Notes: generated from the letters alone by a model not told the origin. DNA of 64,000 nucleotides from Terriglobia bacterium (GCA_032252755.1 JAVUPY010000070.1:171471-235470); one strand, 5' to 3'. Shown: positions 19,660 to 28,799, counted from the first letter of the stretch. Made by a program: numbers and translations.

Positions 19660-20552
19660 CAACCTAGGTTCGGCAAGTGAAGGTGGAATTGCGTCTCGAG
19701 CCCGCGGGCGAACATGCCGTAAGCGAGATAGACCATCAGGGCCGCAAACAGCCATTTCAGAGCGACACTGTGTAAGCGGTTCATGACCGTCGTACCTATC
19801 GTTGCACCGGTCGTCGTGCCTATCGCCACGGGTCCGACCACTACAAAATGAATCAAACCGGCCATGAAAAATAAGATCGAACCCACGGCCGCCGTCACTC
19901 CGATCATCAGTTTGCTGGTTCCGACCGCCACCTTCATCGGCACGTTCATGTAGCGATTCATCCCCGAAACCTTCAGTACTCCTCCGCCCACTCCCAGCAG
20001 CCCAGACGCAATACCAGCGAGAAAAGAGATGCCGGCGCCGATCAACGATCCGTTCACGACGTAGGGCACGGTGCGATTGGCGGCCAGATCGTGGTAGGTT
20101 CCGCGGAGCTCCAGGTAGTGGGTCAGCCGATCCGACTTGGCATTGGCGAATTCCCCGGCCTTGATCCTCTGGTCGTCCAGGTTGCGCGTAGAAAATGCGG
20201 CATAGGCCATGTACGCGAGAAGGGCCGCGAATATCAGCGCCATCACCCCTTCATGGAGGAAAAGCGCCAGCACGCTGCCGGAAAGTGCGCCCACAGTCGT
20301 AAAGATTTCCAGGAACATGGCCAGCTTCAGGTTGGTGATGCGCTGGTCCACGTAAGAAGATCCCCCCGCGTTCGAGGTCGCGATAACGGACACAATGCTT
20401 GCGGCCACCGCGACCTTCATCGGCAGATGAAATGCCAGCACCATCATTGGAACAATGAAAATGCCACCACCCACCCCGAGCAGCGCGCCGAAGAAGCCGG
20501 CAACACACGAAGCTCCGAAGAGCCACAGTACAAAATGAACGGAATATTGCAT
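19659..20552 (-). CDS. TauE/SafE family sulfite/anion exporter
   Basis: Predicted to export sulfite, sulfoacetate or related anions. About 297 residues with eight hydrophobic segments and the family repeats FFGALLGVGGGIFIVPMM and ASGLLGVGGGVLKV. I start at the ATG at 20552 (MQYSVHFVLW), since the longer reading to 20636 adds a hydrophilic stretch. It is translationally coupled to the DUF1634 gene. Confidence 0.88.
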   Translation of the reverse strand: MQYSVHFVLWLFGASCVAGFFGALLGVGGGIFIVPMMVLAFHLPMKVAVAASIVSVIATSNAGGSSYVDQRITNLKLAMFLEIFTTVGALSGSVLALFLHEGVMALIFAALLAYMAYAAFSTRNLDDQRIKAGEFANAKSDRLTHYLELRGTYHDLAANRTVPYVVNGSLIGAGISFLAGIASGLLGVGGGVLKVSGMNRYMNVPMKVAVGTSKLMIGVTAAVGSILFFMAGLIHFVVVGPVAIGTTTGATIGTTVMNRLHSVALKWLFAALMVYLAYGMFARGLETQFHLHLPNLG

Positions 20553-20712
20553 CCGAAGTTGTTCCTTGAGATCCGCAGAAGTGATTCTGACGGGCTGACC
20601 CCTATCAGCTTCGCACGGGGGTGACCTTCGATGCAATCTCGCACCTGCCGTTACTCTGTCGCAGGTCGTGAGAGTGCCGCGCTCCGTGGCTGAATGTGTA
20701 CACTACAGCGCT

Positions 20713-21027
20713 ATGAAGTTCTACGCAGGACAGCACGCATATCCCATCGTCCTTGCCGTAATCGCCGCGGCGATTCTCGTCGGCGGCTTCCTGCTCAAGC
20801 CTTCTCCGCGGAAAACTGAATCGAAAACTGCTTACGACTTCACAACCATAATGGGTGAGGTGAGCCGTCTGCGCGAAATCGCGCAGCGGAACAGTTTTCG
20901 GAGTACAAGCGCGCGGTTCAACGCCGCAGCGATGTGCCATCGTCGGCGATCACCCACGCAGGGCGATTACCCGGTACAAGCGGTAATGCATGTTGCGCAG
21001 CACCGAAGCCGGCAAGAAACGGCTTGA
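20713..21027 (+). CDS. Possible small single-pass membrane protein
   Basis: The 104-residue reading begins MKFYAGQHAYPIVLAVIAAA, giving one clear N-terminal membrane helix and then a basic, Ser/Arg-rich tail. The hydrophobic N-terminus looks genuine, but after about residue 70 the composition becomes untypical, so the 3' part may be frameshifted or a remnant. No family is recognised. It is the only candidate gene between the TauE start and lipA (20553-21204); the remainder, 21028-21204, shows nothing I can support. Confidence 0.4.
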   Translation: MKFYAGQHAYPIVLAVIAAAILVGGFLLKPSPRKTESKTAYDFTTIMGEVSRLREIAQRNSFRSTSARFNAAAMCHRRRSPTQGDYPVQAVMHVAQHRSRQETA

Positions 21028-21204
21028 CTTATGCCACTCTGCCCCATGCTGGGCTGGCAATTGGTCTCGTGCTGAGCCTCGGAAACCAACTGCCGATCCT
21101 GACCTCAACCGTCTCTACGATTGTGCCGACGAAGCGCGGGAATTAGGATAGCTCGGTGCCCCACGGCTATCGCGGACGTGGGTCAGCACTCTAATCTTTT
21201 GAAG

Positions 21205-22131
21205 TTATCTCGCAGGACTCGTCGTCGTCGCCCCGTACGTGCTCTCCGCCTGTTCGTGAGCGTGATACGACGACCGCACCAGCGGACCCGACTCGACGTG
21301 TCGAAAGCCAATTTTCAGAGCCTCTTCCTTGAGGTACTGGAACTCCTCCGGCGGATACAGCCGCGCGACGGGCAGGTGATCGCGCGAAGGTCGCAGATAT
21401 TGGCCGATAGTGAGGATGTCAACTTTGCGTTCGGCGAGATCGCGGAAAACGTCGAGCAGTTCATCCGAACTCTCGCCGATGCCGACCATGACGCCCGTCT
21501 TGCTGGTCATATGCGGGTCGATCTTCTTTACGTTACCGAGCAGGTCTAGCGTGCGCTGGTAGCGAGCCCCGGATCGCACCGCGCGATAGAGTCGCGGCAC
21601 CGTCTCGGTGTTGTGATTCAGCACCTGCGGCTTGGCCTCGAGCACGATGCGCAGGCACTCTTCAATGCCCTGGAAATCGGGGATGAGCACTTCGACGCTG
21701 CAATCCGGCACACGCCGGTGAATTTGGCGGATGGTTTCGGCGAAAACGCGTGCGCCGCCGTAGTTGTCGTCGTCGCGATTCACGCTGGTGACCACGGCAA
21801 ACTTCAGCCCAAGCGCCTCGACCGCTTCCGCCACCCGCCGGGGCTCGTCGAAATCGATCGCCTCCGGCCGTCCCTTCGGCACCGCGCAGAACCCGCACCG
21901 CCGCGTGCAAGTGTTGCCCAGCAGCATGAAGGTCGCGGTCTTGTGGTTCCAGCACTCGCCGATGTTCGGGCACTGCGCCGACTCGCAAACCGTGTGCAGG
22001 TTCAGCCCGCGCGCCAACTTCTTGAGGCTGTGGTAGTTCTCGCCCATGGGCGCCTTGGCGCGCAGCCACGCAGGCTTGGGTGTCCGCACCCGCGGGGCAA
22101 CATCAATCTGGATAAGGTCAGGAGTCGCCAT
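21205..22131 (-). CDS. lipA: Lipoyl synthase
   Basis: Radical SAM enzyme that inserts two sulfurs into octanoyl-carrier domains to make lipoate. All three conserved cysteine groups are visible: CESAQCPNIGEC for the auxiliary cluster, CTRRCGFC for the SAM cluster, and the C-terminal RSSYHA serine ligand motif. At 308 residues it has normal length. No lipB lies in the window. It is divergent from ADOP permease 2. Confidence 0.96.
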   Translation of the reverse strand: MATPDLIQIDVAPRVRTPKPAWLRAKAPMGENYHSLKKLARGLNLHTVCESAQCPNIGECWNHKTATFMLLGNTCTRRCGFCAVPKGRPEAIDFDEPRRVAEAVEALGLKFAVVTSVNRDDDNYGGARVFAETIRQIHRRVPDCSVEVLIPDFQGIEECLRIVLEAKPQVLNHNTETVPRLYRAVRSGARYQRTLDLLGNVKKIDPHMTSKTGVMVGIGESSDELLDVFRDLAERKVDILTIGQYLRPSRDHLPVARLYPPEEFQYLKEEALKIGFRHVESGPLVRSSYHAHEQAESTYGATTTSPAR

Positions 22132-22313
22132 GAATCTTCTATTTTACGATGCCGGTTAGTTGGCTGGCGATTCAAAGCTGCCAAACAGCCTTGGCTGAGC
22201 ACCGGCCTGTGCGCCAGGTCACAGAACCGCGGCCGTGTTGCCGTTAGAGTTCCGTGCTGAAAAGTAGTGGGGTAGTGACTTTGGGCCTGATGGTTCTTCC
22301 GGAGGGCTGTCCG

Positions 22314-24749
22314 ATGGAGACGTTGCTGCAAGACATCCGCTACAGTATCCGTTCGCTGCGGAAAACTCCTGCCTTTACCACAATCGCGGTCATCACGCTT
22401 GCGCTTGGCATCGGCGTCAATGCCGCCATGTTCAGCATCGTGAACGGCGTTCTCCTCCGTCCTCTTTCTTATCCTCGAGCTGATCGTCTCGTCATGCTCT
22501 ATACGAGCATGCCGCAATTTGTCGAGGGTTCGGTTTCTTATCCCAACTTTCTCGACTGGCAGGAGCGCAGCCGCTCCTTCGAACGTTTGGCTGCCTACCG
22601 AAACGAGAACTTCAACCTCACCGGTCGGGCCAATCCCGAACGTCTGCGCGGACACATGGTGTCGGCCACAATCTTCTCCGTCCTCGGCATTAATCCGCTG
22701 CTTGGTCGCACCTTCACTCCCGACGAGGATCGGCGCGGCGGTGCTCCGGTCGTACTGCTCACGAGCAACTTCTGGAAGAGGCGCTTCGGAGGCAGCCCGG
22801 CGGTACTAGGTTCCACGCTCACACTCAACGAGAGACTATTCACGGTTATCGGCGTAATTCCGGGCGACGATCTCTTGTTGGACGGAATCTCCGTCGTCGT
22901 TCCCATCGGCCAGTGGACCGAACCGTTGTTCCAGGATCGAGGCGTCGGCATGGGCATGCGGGTCGTCGGACGTCTCAAGCCCGGCGTCTCCATCCAGCAG
23001 GCCCAAGCCGAACTCGATGGACTCGCCGCGAATCTAGCGCGCGAGTACCCGAAGGAGGACAAAGATAAAGGAATCTTCGCGCTCTCGCTGAGCGATGACA
23101 TCCTCGGCGACGCTCGCCGTCCGCTCCTCCTCCTGTTCGGTGCCGTCGGTTTCGTTCTCCTCATCTCGTGTGCCAACGTTGCCAATCTGCTGCTGGCGCG
23201 CGGAACCGGGCGTCGCCGCGAATTCGCCGTCCGCGTCGCCATCGGCGCGCAGCGCGGCAGGATTCTGCATCAACTGCTCACCGAAGGCCTGGTGTTGGGC
23301 GTCGGCGGCGGAGCACTTGGTGTTGCTGTCGCCTGGGTCATCAACAAGATCTTCATCGTCAGGCTCACCAGCCAGTTGTCCCGCGCCGATCTCATCCGCC
23401 TCGACCTGCCCGTCATGGCATTCATTGCTCTCGTTTCAGTCGCGGCAAGCCTCTTATTCAGTGCCGCACCCGCGCTCCAGAGTTCGCGCCTCAACCTCAA
23501 CGAGACGCTCAAGGAAGGTGGGCGAAGCAAAGTCGCGCGTCATGGTTTCCAGCGCGCGCTGGTCAGCGTCGAGGTCGCACTCGCGCTCGTGCTTACCGTT
23601 TCCGCCGGACTGATGATCCGCACCATGTCGCGCTTGTGGACCGTTAGTCCCGGCTTCGACCCCGACCATGTGCTGCTGTTCTCCATCGCCGGATCGCCTG
23701 CCGTACACGGCACGCCCGCGGCCATACGAAGCGGCTACGCAGAGACTGTGGAGCGATTGCGAACTGTTCCGGGGGTCCAGGCAGTCAGCGTAGCCACCGG
23801 CGCTGTTCCAATGAGGGGAGATACCGAAGTGCCTTATTGGGTCGAGGGGCGCACGAAACCCGTAGAACAGAGCCAGATGGATCTGGCGCTGCTCTATGCC
23901 GTCAACCCTGACTACCGCGACATCATGCGCATACCGCTGCTTCGCGGCCGATTCATTGCCGAGCAGGATCGCGAGAACACACCTTGTGCCGTTGCCATCG
24001 ACGAGGAGTTCCAGCGCAGGGCATTTCCCAACCAGGATCCCATCGGCCAGCACATCAATCTCGAGTTGATCAAAATGCAGTGCGAAGTCGTCGGGGTCGT
24101 CGGCCACGTCAGCCAGTGGGGCCTCGACTCCGACGCCACCGCGAAGGTTCGTTCGCAGATGTACCTCCAGTTCCGCCAGGTTCCGGACGCCATCATGGAC
24201 TTGATCTCCGGCGGCTCCGACTTCGTAGCTCGCTCGCAGGGAGATCCTTACGCTCTCGTTCCCGCGCTCAAGCAAGCAGTGGACGACATTAACGGCAAAA
24301 TGGTCTTCTACGACGAACAGAGCATGAAGGATGTAATCCGCGATTCCCTGCTCGCTCGCCGCTTTCTGCGCCTGCTGCTCGGGGCCTTCGCCGTGTTGGC
24401 GCTGGCGCTCGCCGCCATCGGAATTTATGGCGTAATGTCATACTTCGTCGGACAGAGCACGCATGATATCGGCGTTCGCATGGCGCTTGGCGCGCGCAAG
24501 AGAACGGTTCTGGGCCTGGTGCTGCGCGACGCATTGCGCATGGCCGGCATAGGCATCGTGCTCGGGGCGGCGGTCGGATTCGGGGTTACGCGAGTCATGC
24601 GCAACCTGCTGTTCGGCGTCGGCAGCGGCGATCCTCTCACATTTATCGCTGTCGCGGCACTATTGGCGGCCGTCGCGGTGCTGGCCAGCTACATCCCCGC
24701 CCTTCGGGCAACCAAGGTCGACCCCATCGTCGCGTTGCGATGCGAGTGA
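22314..24749 (+). CDS. ABC-type permease of the MacB/FtsX family (ADOP type), copy 2
   Basis: An 811-residue paralogue of the permease at 9107, with the same opening (LLQDIRYSIRSLRKTPAF, then LALGIGVNAAMFSIVNGVLL), two FtsX blocks and a C-terminus ending ALRATKVDPIVALRCE. MacB-like periplasmic regions lie between. No ATP-binding partner is adjacent. I start at the ATG at 22314; the reading extends to 22254 without homology. Codon use is typical of the window, so recent transfer is not indicated. Confidence 0.9.
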   Translation: METLLQDIRYSIRSLRKTPAFTTIAVITLALGIGVNAAMFSIVNGVLLRPLSYPRADRLVMLYTSMPQFVEGSVSYPNFLDWQERSRSFERLAAYRNENFNLTGRANPERLRGHMVSATIFSVLGINPLLGRTFTPDEDRRGGAPVVLLTSNFWKRRFGGSPAVLGSTLTLNERLFTVIGVIPGDDLLLDGISVVVPIGQWTEPLFQDRGVGMGMRVVGRLKPGVSIQQAQAELDGLAANLAREYPKEDKDKGIFALSLSDDILGDARRPLLLLFGAVGFVLLISCANVANLLLARGTGRRREFAVRVAIGAQRGRILHQLLTEGLVLGVGGGALGVAVAWVINKIFIVRLTSQLSRADLIRLDLPVMAFIALVSVAASLLFSAAPALQSSRLNLNETLKEGGRSKVARHGFQRALVSVEVALALVLTVSAGLMIRTMSRLWTVSPGFDPDHVLLFSIAGSPAVHGTPAAIRSGYAETVERLRTVPGVQAVSVATGAVPMRGDTEVPYWVEGRTKPVEQSQMDLALLYAVNPDYRDIMRIPLLRGRFIAEQDRENTPCAVAIDEEFQRRAFPNQDPIGQHINLELIKMQCEVVGVVGHVSQWGLDSDATAKVRSQMYLQFRQVPDAIMDLISGGSDFVARSQGDPYALVPALKQAVDDINGKMVFYDEQSMKDVIRDSLLARRFLRLLLGAFAVLALALAAIGIYGVMSYFVGQSTHDIGVRMALGARKRTVLGLVLRDALRMAGIGIVLGAAVGFGVTRVMRNLLFGVGSGDPLTFIAVAALLAAVAVLASYIPALRATKVDPIVALRCE

Positions 24750-24795
24750 CAAAAATGCGCGAAGCACGAGGCTTCGATTCGCAGTCTCGGCTCAA

Positions 24796-25161
24796 CTACA
24801 GCGTATGCAGGTACGCGATCAGGTCCTGCAATTCCTGGTCCGTCAGCGCTGGACGGAAGCTCGGCATTTTCGCCCTTCCCATCAGGATCACGTCGGAAAC
24901 GCGAGCGTCGTTCGCGGGCATTCCGCTGGGGAGATACTTACGCCTGAAAATACCTTCCAGGCTCGGCCCCTGCAGTCCGCGCGAGGAATACGCTTCATGG
25001 CAGCGCGCGCAATCGCGGTCGAAGACGCGGCGCCCGCGCGCCTGTTGCGGGTTCAGCCCGAGTTCGGCGTCCGACTTGCGGCGCTGCATCTCGCAGCCAA
25101 ATAACAAGAGAAATGACACTAGTACAGCCCAGCCGTACCGGTGGTAATGAGCCATGACCAT
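24796..25161 (-). CDS. Lipoprotein c-type cytochrome
   Basis: About 121 residues, probably a periplasmic electron carrier anchored by lipid. A hydrophobic N-terminus ends in the lipobox-like LLFGC, followed by the haem site CARCH near residue 50 and a likely axial Met in KMPSF near residue 100, then LQDLIAYLHTL. It is divergent from DUF488, with only 24 bases between the two starts, so both promoters must lie within the neighbouring coding sequence or overlap. The longer reading to 25365 lacks sense and is rejected. Confidence 0.85.
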   Translation of the reverse strand: MVMAHYHRYGWAVLVSFLLLFGCEMQRRKSDAELGLNPQQARGRRVFDRDCARCHEAYSSRGLQGPSLEGIFRRKYLPSGMPANDARVSDVILMGRAKMPSFRPALTDQELQDLIAYLHTL

Positions 25162-25185
25162 GAATCCGATGTAACATGATAGCCC

Positions 25186-25617
25186 ATGGCGATCAGCATC
25201 AAGCGCATCTATGACACACCTCTGCGCAGCGACGGAGCCCGGGTGCTCGTCGATCGCCTCTGGCCACGCGGCCTTAGCAAGGATGCGGCGAAGCTCACAG
25301 CATGGCTGAAAGCCCTCGCGCCGTCCGACGACCTTCGCAAGTGGTATCATGCGCGCCCCTCGCAATGGCTCGCCTTCCGCAAGAAATATCTTGAAGAACT
25401 TCGCGGCCCCGAAGCAACCGCCGCCCTCGAAGAACTCTACGACCTGGCCGAAGCCAGCGATCGCGTCACCCTGCTATTCGCCTCGCGCAACCTCGATAAG
25501 AACAACGCAACCGTCCTGAAGGAACTCCTCGAAGGTACGCGCAAGCCGCCCGCGACGTCGGGCGCAGTTAGCGCCGCGGGAGCAAGGCGGGGAAGAGCGC
25601 GAGCACCGAGGACGTAA
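25186..25617 (+). CDS. DUF488 family protein (YeaO-like)
   Basis: 143 residues of unknown biochemical role. Typical family blocks are present: IKRIYDTP, then GARVLVDRLWPRGLSKDAAK, with the Arg/Trp core, and LLFASRNLDKNNA near the end. The C-terminal 25 residues (SGAVSAAGARRGRARAPRT) are Arg/Ala rich and probably non-family. It starts 24 bases from the divergent cytochrome. Confidence 0.85.
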   Translation: MAISIKRIYDTPLRSDGARVLVDRLWPRGLSKDAAKLTAWLKALAPSDDLRKWYHARPSQWLAFRKKYLEELRGPEATAALEELYDLAEASDRVTLLFASRNLDKNNATVLKELLEGTRKPPATSGAVSAAGARRGRARAPRT

Positions 25618-25623
25618 GACGCG

Positions 25624-25836
25624 ATGCTCTCGTTCACGATCAATCCGGGCCCTCTCCCCGATATCGTCCTCACCCGATAGACGCCGCTCGGTACACGATT
25701 TTTTTGCGAAGTCTGCGGCACACCCGACGACGATTCTCGTCTGCAATCTCTCGCCCGCGACCCGTCCGAGCGCATCTGCGCGGTTGTTTTGGAAAATTAC
25801 TCTGAAAAGGCCATTACCAGTTTGCGACATCGATAG
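25624..25836 (+). pseudogene. Small zinc-motif ORF interrupted by an in-frame TAG
   Basis: Reading from ATG 25624 gives MLSFTINPGPLPDIVLTR, then TAG at 25678-25680, then an open frame of 51 more codons to TAG at 25834-25836, carrying CEVCG and a helical-looking tail (LARDPSERICAVVLEN). The downstream part has ordinary codon use but no start codon of its own, so the frame is continuous apart from the stop. It may be a decayed gene, a sequence error, or (less likely) a recoded stop. No family is recognised. Confidence 0.4.
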
Positions 25837-25913
25837 AATACAAATAAGACTTCTTTCCCACTTGCTCCCCGATGCCCTTCGTGCTGCAATAGCCCAACTC
25901 TCCCGAGGCGCCT

Positions 25914-26294
25914 ATGTCAGTAAGAAAGAACACCCTCAGTCCCCGAGACATGCACGACTACCTTGAAGCCCTCAGCCGCTGCCAGAAAGATCAGAATGAC
26001 GAGCACGCCAAGTACGACCTGATGCGCGCTTTCGCGGAACTACAGTTCTGCATTCATGGCGGCGCGAAGTGCAGCGTCTGCCATGCACACGTGCGACATG
26101 TGTTAGCGATCACTTCGGAACGCGCCGACGGCACCCGCCACAATTTCGACTGTCTCTGCAACCGCTGCTTCGAAAGCGAGCGCGCCGCCGCAAAGAAAAT
26201 TGCCGTCTCGTTAGGCGATGCAACGATCTACTTCGACGCCATAGGCGAGCGAGCGATCACCGAACCCCATCCGCGAGATCTCCGCCGCCACTGA
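25914..26294 (+). CDS. Small cysteine-rich (zinc-cluster) protein
   Basis: 126 residues with CSVCHAHVRH near residue 55 and CLCNRCF near 80. This His/Cys spacing fits a structural zinc site. No known family is recognised. GAGGCGCCT places a good ribosome site just before the ATG, which supports this start. It follows the broken ORF by 77 bases on the same strand; the two both carry CxxC motifs. Confidence 0.7.
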   Translation: MSVRKNTLSPRDMHDYLEALSRCQKDQNDEHAKYDLMRAFAELQFCIHGGAKCSVCHAHVRHVLAITSERADGTRHNFDCLCNRCFESERAAAKKIAVSLGDATIYFDAIGERAITEPHPRDLRRH

Positions 26295-26300
26295 AAGAGA

Positions 26301-26370
26301 AACGCTGAGGACGCAAAGGCAAAAAACAACTTAAACACCCAGGTGCAGTTTCTTTTGCGTTCTTTGCGTT
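26301..26370. repeat. Imperfect inverted repeat (CTCTGTG/GCAAAGG-type), overlapping the dacB 3' end
   Basis: AACGCTGAGGACGCAAAG at 26301 is complementary, with four mismatches in eighteen, to TTTTGCGTTCTTTGCGTT at 26353-26370. Similar texture occurs at 40859-40986 and more weakly at 29565-29650. It is typical of dispersed acidobacterial intergenic repeats, and here its right arm touches the dacB stop. Confidence 0.55.
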
Positions 26371-27949
26371 AATCCTTTTTTGCTTTGGAGTCCTCGACCA
26401 CCGCAGTAACTATGCTGTCGATCGTTTCCAGCGCCCTGCGGTCGGTGAGCATGTGATTATTCGCGAGGATGGAGAAGACGATGTGTTCTCCCTTCTCCGT
26501 GGTTGCGAAACCGCTGAGCGCGTTCACGTGCCCCAGCGATCCGGTCTTGGCGTGAACTTTGCCCGTGAGTTGCGGCGTCCGGAAGCGGTCCACCAGCGTG
26601 CCATCCACGCCGCCGACCGGAAGCGTGTCTTCAAATTCCTTTGCCCAAGGCTGTTTCGAGATATATGTCAGTAGCGTGACGATGGCGCGCGGCGATACCA
26701 GGTTCTCGCGCGAGAGGCCCGAGCCGTCAAAGAAAACGTACTCGTCAGGCGTGATGCCTATCGTATTCAGCCATCCGCGCTCCACTTCGAGCCCAGCATC
26801 GATCGTCCCCGACGTTCCCTTCTCTTTGCCCAGCAGCCGCAGCATCAGTTCCGCGTGCAGGTTCTGGCTCACCTTATTGATCACCCGCAGGTCCTGGATT
26901 ATCGGCGTCGATACGTGATTGGCGAAGACGATCGTTGCCGGGGTGCTCGGCGGACGGGAGTCGCCGCCGCCTGTTGACGGCGCGAACGCTGTAACGCTGA
27001 ACGTCGAGAGCGATGCCAGGTCCGCATGACGTGCCTTGGAATGCCCGAAGATCGATATGCCGCGCTCCTGCAGAAGCTGCCGCAACTCCTGTGCCGCGAA
27101 CTTCGCCGGATCATCGATCGCGATCGCTTCCGAGTGACCGCTTACGTCATCGACCGGGATGTTGCCCCACGCGAGGATTTCGTTCGAGCCCGGCTCGCGC
27201 AGAAGAACTATTTTCCTCGGCCCGGTTCCCGCCGGCGTTGTCATAATGCGATTCTCGATCTTGTAGTAGTCGGAGAAGGGTAGCAGGTCGATGAAGGCAC
27301 GTTCGCCCGGATGCGTCGCCGGCTTCACGGAGAGAAACAGCACGTTGTCATTGACCGTGATCGCGCTCGCAGGCGCGCCCCAGTCCCACATCAGGTCGTC
27401 CTGCGACCATCCCTCGCCGTACCGCTGGTAGGGGAAGTATGTGTCGTCCCCAACTACATCGCCATCAATGACCTTCACGCCCTTGGCGACAATCTGGTCC
27501 GCCAGTTCTTCCAGCACGTGCGTTGGCGATTGCGAGCGCTCGGTCTTCAGATTGTAGGGCAGGTCGCGGCCGGAGAGGTTCGGATCGCCGCGCCCGATCA
27601 GGATCAAATCGCCGTCCAGCCGTCCGTACTTGTCCAGCGTCCCCGTGGTCTCCACCGTTGTGTGGAACCGGTAGTCGGGACCGATCAGTGCCAGCGTCGC
27701 CGAGGTCGTGAACAGCTTGGTATTGGATGCCGGCGTGAACAACTTGTCCGCGTTCTCCGAGTAGATCGTTTTGCCGGTATCGAGATTGTTGATCTCGATG
27801 CCCCAGAACCCGCGCGCCACATCGGGCTGCGCCAGGATGGCATCGATCTTCTTAGCCAGTTCTTTGTTTTCCGGCTTGTCCTCTGCAAACGCAGCAATGG
27901 AGACGAGAAACAGCAATAGGAAGGCGAGACGTCTGCGTAGCTGAGACAT
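26369..27949 (-). CDS. dacB: D-alanyl-D-alanine carboxypeptidase/endopeptidase (PBP4 family)
   Basis: Trims peptidoglycan stem peptides in the periplasm. About 526 residues including signal peptide (MSQLRRRLAFLLLFLVSIAAF). The serine-peptidase motifs are visible: ASNTKLFT (SxxK, about residue 70), the YFDGSGLSRENL block (SxN-like) and the KTG box HAKTGSLGHVNALSG. The long insert between the first two motifs is typical of this class. ATG 27949 gives a proper signal peptide. Confidence 0.93.
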   Translation of the reverse strand: MSQLRRRLAFLLLFLVSIAAFAEDKPENKELAKKIDAILAQPDVARGFWGIEINNLDTGKTIYSENADKLFTPASNTKLFTTSATLALIGPDYRFHTTVETTGTLDKYGRLDGDLILIGRGDPNLSGRDLPYNLKTERSQSPTHVLEELADQIVAKGVKVIDGDVVGDDTYFPYQRYGEGWSQDDLMWDWGAPASAITVNDNVLFLSVKPATHPGERAFIDLLPFSDYYKIENRIMTTPAGTGPRKIVLLREPGSNEILAWGNIPVDDVSGHSEAIAIDDPAKFAAQELRQLLQERGISIFGHSKARHADLASLSTFSVTAFAPSTGGGDSRPPSTPATIVFANHVSTPIIQDLRVINKVSQNLHAELMLRLLGKEKGTSGTIDAGLEVERGWLNTIGITPDEYVFFDGSGLSRENLVSPRAIVTLLTYISKQPWAKEFEDTLPVGGVDGTLVDRFRTPQLTGKVHAKTGSLGHVNALSGFATTEKGEHIVFSILANNHMLTDRRALETIDSIVTAVVEDSKAKKD

Positions 27950-28046
27950 AGGTTCTGAGCTGGATTTTAGCACTGGTTTTGACACGAAATGCGCTGGTTT
28001 TTTAGAGCAACAAGTCCGCGATTCAGGATTTACGCTGCTGGAGGTT

Positions 28047-28215
28047 TTACGCCGCGGGTGCCAGTTTCTCTTCTTCCGGCACCTCGCCGCCGGAGCCCGG
28101 TCGCCGAGACTTCCACACCGGTCTTGCCGAGTTGCCGGTAGAGCATCTCGCCTTTCAGCTTCCCGGCATTCGTGACGGCTGCCGCTGTGCCCACCAGAAA
28201 ATCACGGCGTTCCAT
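28047..28215 (-). pseudogene. Aldo/keto reductase remnant with internal deletion and frameshift
   Basis: The frame starts MERRDFLVGTAAAVTNAGKL (a twin-arginine-like or start segment) and continues KLKGEMLYRQLGKTGVEVSA, the N-terminus of aldo/keto reductases. It then breaks. Immediately downstream, another frame reads GGEVPEEEKLAPAA ending at TAA 28047, which looks like a reductase C-terminus. About 200-300 codons are missing, so a large internal deletion plus a frameshift is the simplest explanation. The 95-residue continuous reading seen at 28030-28317 is an artefact of this join. Confidence 0.55.
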
Positions 28216-28235
28216 TTTGCCCCTTAAGGGGGGCC

Positions 28236-28682
28236 TTACGCTGCAGCATTGCCTTTCCAGGCGCCTTCCAACTGTTGGCGGACGCTCGGCTGCAGCACCG
28301 GCACGCTGATGGGCCATGGCTCTTCGACGCCCATGAGCGCCATCGCCGCTCCGGCCATGGCAAGGTTCTTCGCAAAATGCGCCATCTGCATGTGCTGCTC
28401 GTTGGGATCCTTGGCGTGCCAGAAGTCGTGCATAACCGGCGCTACGCCTCCCAGGAAACCCATAATCGCCAGCGTACCCAATTTCGGTTTTATCCCCAGC
28501 GCGACACTTGCTCCGCCCACCAGCATCATGGCGCCGGTTGCGACCACGGCTGCTTCCGCCTTAGGAACGCTCTTGGACCGCGTGTACTCGGCCAACTGCT
28601 TACGGTTCACGATGTGATTGATTCCGTTGTAAATGAAGAAACCACCAAACATGAGGCGGCCAATCAGGAAAGGCACTTTCAT
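28236..28682 (-). CDS. DoxX family membrane protein
   Basis: 148 residues with four hydrophobic helices, starting MKVPFLIGRLMFGGFFIYNG, which matches the DoxX family N-terminus (R..GG.F...G..H). GTLAIMGFLGGVAPVMHDFW and KNLAMAGAAMALMG are further family segments. DoxX proteins associate with thiosulfate:quinone oxidoreductase or act in redox homeostasis. I start at ATG 28682; 24 upstream codons are not conserved in type. Confidence 0.85.
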   Translation of the reverse strand: MKVPFLIGRLMFGGFFIYNGINHIVNRKQLAEYTRSKSVPKAEAAVVATGAMMLVGGASVALGIKPKLGTLAIMGFLGGVAPVMHDFWHAKDPNEQHMQMAHFAKNLAMAGAAMALMGVEEPWPISVPVLQPSVRQQLEGAWKGNAAA

Positions 28683-28752
28683 CGAATCCTCCGCACAAGG
28701 CACGCAGTTGGATTCGAATATGGGAAAGCGGTTTGCCCAAAAACGTTGCGGC

Positions 28753-28783
28753 AATAAATCAGGCGGCCGATTCGGCCGCCTGA
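28753..28783 (-). terminator. Intrinsic terminator after the low-complexity secreted gene
   Basis: Eleven-base stem TCAGGCGGCCG/CGGCCGCCTGA with loop ATT at 28759-28783. On the minus strand it is followed by TTTATTGCC. It lies directly after the stop of the gene at 28800. Confidence 0.8.
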
Positions 28784-28799
28784 ACTCTACCCAAGTTGC

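Noticed and set aside
24760..24776. CGAAGC/GCTTCG hairpin after ADOP permease 2
   Set aside because: Only a six-base stem with no T-run; too weak to call a terminator.
28030..28317. 95-residue continuous ORF
   Set aside because: It spans a broken aldo/keto reductase and part of the DoxX gene's 3' end, so it is listed as a pseudogene instead.
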